DNA of 64,000 bases from Siphonodentalium dalli (Eukaryota; Mollusca; Scaphopoda; Gadilida; Siphonodentaliidae), in assembly GCA_032622095.1 (NCBI GenBank), contig CP136061.1, forward strand, positions 44,089,797-44,153,796, in the 5' to 3' direction. Below, one piece after another: positions 59,990-64,000 of this stretch. The translations under genes were made by a program, and so were the position numbers. Each line of letters begins with the position of its first letter. Position 1 is the first letter of the stretch. The notes beneath the pieces are model-generated. The model saw only the letters and a program-made list of their open reading frames with translations, ran no database searches and was not told the DNA's origin.

Positions 59990-60136
59990 ATGTCGATAAT
60001 AAAAAAGCAGCATTTTATAGATCGAAAAGAATTTTTTCAGAATATTGTCATCAACTCAATCAAGATCTCAACGAAACGCATTATTGACATCGATAACTAT
60101 CATGGTGCATTGGCATTCATGGCCAGACAAATTTAA
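59990..60136 (+). CDS. Small hypothetical protein in the virus-like cluster (48 aa)
   Basis: ATG at 59,990 to TAA at 60,134-60,136. Basic N-terminus (MSIIKKQHFIDRKEFF) and Ile-rich body; no family recognised. Its support is position: same strand as, and 20 bases before, the next frame of a tightly packed cluster. It begins right at the end of the minisatellite, so the N-terminus may be lost. Confidence 0.35.
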   Translation: MSIIKKQHFIDRKEFFQNIVINSIKISTKRIIDIDNYHGALAFMARQI

Positions 60137-60156
60137 TTCATGGATTTTAGAGTCGG

Positions 60157-60646
60157 ATGTCTCCAGCTATCAAAATTAATAAGAGTAAGCTATACACGGG
60201 AACAATTACAATCATGGATAATAGAACAGGTACCTTGACGAATATGTTTCAAACAGAACGTGGTCGTCTACGTATTAATATCATTAAATGGATAGGATTT
60301 ACTATTATGGTAATAACTGTGTCACTACCATTTATTTTAGTTCCAAAGAAGATACCACGTGAGTCGATGGATTATGAATTACTTCATACGAATGAGTCAC
60401 AACCCAATGATTACGAACAACACCCGTGTGTTTTCGTGAAAACACCCGTGTGTTTTCGTGAAAAAGTGGACAATACCATCAAACATTACTGTTACAGTAT
60501 GTAATAATCAAGGACACATATATACCGACATTAGACGAGTTGTGAATAACACTCCGACGATTATAAGTATTCCGTTAAATTTGAACCAGTGGTCCAACTT
60601 CAAGCATATATTCAGTGATATCGATAAAACTATAAGAGAAGAATAA
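60157..60646 (+). pseudogene. Membrane protein of the virus-like cluster, frameshifted by a 22-bp duplication
   Basis: 60,157-60,504 encodes a protein with one hydrophobic segment (residues about 45-65, IKWIGFTIMVITVSLPFILV) followed by an acidic/polar part. Near 60,421-60,465 the 22-bp phrase CACCCGTGTGTTTTCGTGAAAA is present twice in a row. Because 22 is not a multiple of three, the frame changes there and soon stops. The overlapping frame 60,458-60,646 carries on with a soluble-looking segment (TVCNNQGHIYTDIRRVV). Function unknown; a type II or III membrane protein is suggested by the layout. Confidence 0.5.
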
Positions 60647-60756
60647 TGATTCTCTTTGAATTTTTGTTTTTAGAAACTAGTCATATGGATAATTATTATC
60701 TGTACCTGACTAGCGACGATTCGATTAATAAATATCCAGATAATCGATTTTTATAA
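60646..60756 (+). pseudogene. Penton-like (minor capsid) N-terminal fragment
   Basis: The ATG overlaps the preceding stop (TAATG). The 36-residue frame contains YYLYLTSDDSINKYPDNRF. Pentons of Polintons and adintoviruses characteristically begin with a short stretch of the form (F/Y)-x-(V/L)-Y-L-x-S-(N/D)...-Y-P-(D/N)-N. The frame stops at once after this, so only the start survives. The resemblance is a short motif judged by eye. Confidence 0.4.
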
Positions 60757-60822
60757 GAGGCGATAAACTTTCTAAAATAAATGCAGAAAAAAGAGTGACT
60801 TGTACACTACATTTGAAGAAAC

Positions 60823-60889
60823 ATGTCGATCCCGTATATTCCAACAGATATTGAAAAGTTTAGAAAACATTTCAGGGGGGGAGCTCATA
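60823..60889 (+). pseudogene. Start of a small virus-like gene, cut by the TIR element
   Basis: The frame MSIPYIPTDIEKFRKHFRGG is open up to the left edge of the 2.1-kb TIR element. What follows on the far side (63,009 onward) does not keep an obvious long frame. No family is assigned. Confidence 0.4.
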
Positions 60890-63006
60890 AAAGCCGAACA
60901 CAACCGAACATAACCGAACACAAGTCCAAATAATGGGAAATTTCACGAATAAAGTTCATAGGCATATGTATTCATGTTCACACTATTACTATACGAACTT
61001 TGGTGGAGTTCGGGCCAATAATAAGTGTTTTATTCGATATTTTGTAAAACGCGTTTAGTGTTCGGCATAGAAAAGCCGAACACAAGTTTATGTTCGACAC
61101 TCAGTCACCGGTAATTAATTAACACATAGATATGCATAGATGTGGCGTTAGCTAGCGTTTGAGATATATAACTCTATATACAGTCTACTAAATATAAGAC
61201 CACCTTGTAAAGTTCATAGGCATATGTATTCACGTTCATACTATTACTATACGAAGTTTGGTGGAGTTTGGTTCAATAATGAGTGTTTTGTTGGGTGTTT
61301 TGTATAACGCGTTTGTGTTTGGCATAGAAAAGCCGAACACAAACTTCTGTCCATGATTAGATTATCCGCTGATAGATGATAATTAATATCTGCCAGAAGG
61401 GATTTGGCAGGTTTAATTCGCGAGAAAAAACGTGTTTTGTTGTCCATTTTCGTTTGCATTCTCACTAAAATGTTACCCCCCCCCCCCCCGTTATTATTAC
61501 AAGTCATTTCGTACAATGTGGTAGTTTAGATGGATCATACTGGACAAATGCGAACATGTCAGCACGCCCCGGACTTCTAAGAAGTAGTAAATCGGTTGTC
61601 GAGTTAAGATACTCATGCGGAAATGATTCGGAGAATATAATACTAACCACACACAAACCAAATAGTTTATTGCAATCATAAGTAAACATTGTAAAATTAT
61701 ATATAATAGTGTTCTTGTTGGCGACATAACATCTCTTGGTGATGGTGCAGGGAATTCTGGTGGAATTGATGTCAATCATAGTATATGTTCAAAGTACTAT
61801 ACAATATACTATACAATATACTTATATGCAAATTCTGTCCTCGGCGGAACGGATTTGGGCAGAGTTTGTTCTCCTTGAAGTCAGTGGATGGAAATGGCTC
61901 TGATGCGTGCCTAACTTTTGTGCATATATCATGCTGTATGGTGGAAGCCGATATAAAGCCAGTGTTCAACTTATCGTAGAAACACATGCATCGAATACCG
62001 ATTGAATTGAAATGAATTGTCTGAATACGAATAAAGAGCGTTTCGTATTGTATCTTTTTAAAAGTCTGATATGCAGGAATTTAAGATCGTTTTCAAAAAT
62101 GTGCCTGATATGACAGGAATGTGATATGAAAGGAATAATTATTTTGGGCCAAGATACATTTTGACGCTTGCTAGGGTTGATTGATCTAGTTTTGCATGCC
62201 TTTACTCTTTTAGTCTGACATGGCTTCTTGGCAATAGCCGCGGTTTTCGGTATCGCCAAACGTCCGTCAGTCGAAATTTGCCGAAGATTCTGGCATAAAT
62301 TAAATTGGTCACCAAGCGATGACTTAGTAAAAAGTCATTGATTTTCAATTGCTGGCACTCTACATGAAACCACCGGTCACACATATCGCAGCCGATGCTG
62401 CGTATCTCGTGACATTCCTGGGAACAAACACCACATGGGTAAATCAATTCGGAATTAGGCATTGTAGAATTTTCAGACCTGTGGTCAGAATGCCAAATAC
62501 TGCTGAGATTGTGATTTGCCAAATAATATCATACCACATTCTTATATAGAACTTCTCGGATATTGCACCATGAACTCACTTACTTGTCACTCAAATATTG
62601 GTTTTACAATCGTACGTTGTCTTTCATGGCGGGGCCCACCAAAAGCATGTTGTTTCTATAATAGTAGGCGCCATCAAATACTGATTGCAACTAACTGTCA
62701 AAACACTGAACTACAATAGGTGAGAGACCGCCACCAACAACAATTAAAGCCTTTCGGCTTAGTGGCCATATATCTGATATTAATTATCACCTAGCTAGAC
62801 AGCCGTTATAGACTAATCCACGAGAGAAGCTTGTGTTCGGCTTTTCTATGCCGAACACTGAACGCGTTTTACAAAATATCGAATAAAACACTTATTATTG
62901 GCCCGAACTCCACCAAACTTCGTATATTAATAGTGTGAACATGAATACACACGCCTATGAACTTTATTCGTTATATTTCCCATTATTTGGACTTGTGTTC
63001 GGCTTT
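60890..63006. mobile_element. 2.1-kb TIR element (TGTTCGGCTTT ends, TA target)
   Basis: The ends are AAAGCCGAACAC and GTGTTCGGCTTT with flanking TA on both sides (60,888-60,889; 63,007-63,008). The inverted repeats are about 180-200 bp; the left one has an extra CGAACACAACCGAACATAAC. The TIR itself contains a second AAAAGCCGAACACAAG copy at its inner edge. A third, direct copy of much of the TIR lies at about 61,200-61,345. A TA target fits Tc1/mariner-like transposons, but no transposase was recognised inside. Confidence 0.85.
62202..62522 (-). pseudogene. PHD-finger-like fragment inside the TIR element
   Basis: The minus-strand frame reads YPCGVCSQECHEIRSIGCDM and then CDRWFHVECQQL, the C-x2-C...C-x2-C-x4-H-x2-C half of a PHD finger with the aromatic residue before His. 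The usual final W-x-C-x-x-C is missing after a frame change. PHD fingers of this form occur in ORFs of animal retroelements as well as in chromatin proteins. Here it is probably cargo or a retroelement relic. Confidence 0.55.
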
Positions 63007-63026
63007 TATACGCACCGTTCAGAGAC

Positions 63027-63293
63027 ATGATTGATGGGAAGTTAACGCCAGATAATAAGGGTCGCTACTTTATTGCCAGAACTAAAAATAGTGATAGTGA
63101 AGAGGGCGTTCTAAAACCACATACTAACGTAGTGACGCCCGTCGCGCAAGCGATTGACATGGCTAAGGTCGAAGTTGCAGCAAATAAGTTGACAAACACA
63201 CGTAAAGCGTCCAAAAAAACCAACAAGAGAGTGATAGCTGGAGGTTTGTCTAATAATAATAAGAAAATGAAAAGCGAAGTGTCATTCGATTAG
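63027..63293 (+). CDS. Basic hypothetical protein of the virus-like cluster (88 aa)
   Basis: Begins MIDGKLTPDNKGRYFIAR and ends with a Lys/Asn-rich tail (KASKKTNKRV, GGLSNNNKKMK). High Lys content and the GG motif suggest a nucleic-acid-binding or core protein, but no family can be named. It starts 20 bases after the TIR element, so its true N-terminus may have been upstream. The next frame begins 7 bases after its stop. Confidence 0.5.
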   Translation: MIDGKLTPDNKGRYFIARTKNSDSEEGVLKPHTNVVTPVAQAIDMAKVEVAANKLTNTRKASKKTNKRVIAGGLSNNNKKMKSEVSFD

Positions 63294-63300
63294 CCAAATC

Positions 63301-63480
63301 ATGAATGAATACAGAGAGTACCATACTGATAAATTGGCATTATTTGAATCACCAGCGGTCAAAGATCTATACCCTAGACCCGGGACGAACATACTCTTAA
63401 CGCGACGGTTGTATACCAGACCATATTCTCTTTTTATCGCTACTTATAAGAGTGATCGTTCTTCCAATAATTCGCGATAA
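63301..63480 (+). CDS. Small hypothetical protein of the virus-like cluster (59 aa)
   Basis: Frame from ATG at 63,301 (MNEYREYHTDKLALFESPAV...) to TAA at 63,478-63,480. Tyr/Arg-rich, no signal or membrane segment. Its stop overlaps the start of the next gene by one base (TAATG), the same junction as at 60,646. That coupling is the main support. Confidence 0.55.
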   Translation: MNEYREYHTDKLALFESPAVKDLYPRPGTNILLTRRLYTRPYSLFIATYKSDRSSNNSR

Positions 63481-64000
63481 TGCACGGGTGTCATTTATGC
63501 GGAAATATTTTATCGACGAACTACAATCTACAAAGACATAAACAGATTAAACACGGAGTTATGTCCGAGACAAAAACAGATTTCTTCGGAGAAGATACCG
63601 ATGACCTAGAATCTGATATCGTTCCCCGTTCATCTTCATCTGAATCTAGAACCGCTTCGTCAGATTCAGAAGATGATAATGTCGCCGGTAGTAGAACGGT
63701 ATTCGGTCGTAAGAAAGCTGCGCGATGTGTCAACGAGATGGACACATTCAAAAGTATGATGAAACGCTTCACCAATGATGCGAAAGGAAAAGAGAGCATG
63801 TCGGGAGAAGAGGCTACCATCGACACAGAGTTTGCTCTCTTTCTCAAAAGTTATAGACGATTAATAGAATACCAGTATCGATTGAAAACATCACCCATAC
63901 ATAACATGATCATGAAGAAAATGGTCAAACTGACCAAACACGGATATAATAATGAATGGGCTGCAGATGAAGCGATGAGAAAATTCAAGAAACTCTTAGA
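63480..64000 (+). CDS. C2H2 zinc-finger protein, runs off the window
   Basis: ATG at 63,480, open to the last base (173 codons). One N-terminal C2H2 finger, HLCGNILSTNYNLQRHKQIK, has its Cys pair near residues 4-7. An acidic/Ser-rich linker (SSSSESRTASSDSEDD, about residues 55-70) follows, then a charged, helical region (TEFALFLKSYRRLIEYQYRL, MKKMVKLTKHGYNNEWA). No disruption is seen, so this is the best-preserved gene of the cluster. Single C2H2 fingers occur in many large DNA viruses and Polinton-like elements; the specific function is unknown. Confidence 0.7.
   Translation, partial: MHGCHLCGNILSTNYNLQRHKQIKHGVMSETKTDFFGEDTDDLESDIVPRSSSSESRTASSDSEDDNVAGSRTVFGRKKAARCVNEMDTFKSMMKRFTNDAKGKESMSGEEATIDTEFALFLKSYRRLIEYQYRLKTSPIHNMIMKKMVKLTKHGYNNEWAADEAMRKFKKLL

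Overview
The window is AT-rich eukaryotic DNA, most likely from a marine invertebrate and probably a mollusc. The mollusc call is an inference from the repeat types and the secreted PAN/PLAT gene; there is no marker gene. It is almost entirely mobile-element sequence, with one spliced host-type gene and one cluster of virus-like genes at the right edge. No rRNA, tRNA or CRISPR was seen.

The host-type gene lies on the minus strand from 45,345 to 8,757. It has three exons: a signal peptide with a PAN/apple-like domain (45,060-45,345), most of a PLAT/LH2-like domain (18,728-18,999), and the end of that domain with the stop codon (8,757-8,843). Splice sites and phases agree (1, then 0), and the total is 645 coding bases. 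Everything else between 8.8 and 45 kb sits in its two introns. A second, truncated copy of the PAN exon lies at 42.9 kb because the surrounding 2-4 kb is duplicated in tandem.

The left part (2.0-8.7 kb) is a decayed CR1/L2-like non-LTR retrotransposon on the minus strand with a tandem array of about 915-bp units at its 5' side. Intron 2 holds a large inverted repeat (arms near 8.9-11.3 and 14.3-17.1 kb) with a Penelope-like endonuclease remnant in the loop. Intron 1 holds a four-level nest: a TTAA-flanked MITE (halves at 19,849-20,058 and 38,441-38,705) is split by an Academ-like DNA transposon (20,059-38,440; DDE transposase, XPG/FEN1-like nuclease and Cys8 finger). That transposon is split by a full-length non-LTR retrotransposon (26,018-37,029; SGNH esterase ORF1, endonuclease and RT ORF2). 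The retrotransposon ORF1 is in turn split by a 3.8-kb element (27,941-31,736) whose ends share the TAGTCCAG terminus of the Academ-like element. At three of these junctions, target-site repeats or restored reading frames show the order of insertion.

From 45.5 to 58.5 kb there are only dispersed and tandem repeats, including more copies of the TTAA MITE. From 58.7 kb to the end, small plus-strand intronless genes are tightly packed, with TAATG stop/start overlaps: a Bcl-2-like gene, a membrane protein, a fragment resembling a Polinton/adintovirus penton N-terminus, a basic protein and a C2H2 finger protein running off the edge. This looks like a degraded Maverick/Polinton- or adintovirus-like element, itself interrupted by a 2.1-kb TIR element carrying a PHD-finger remnant.
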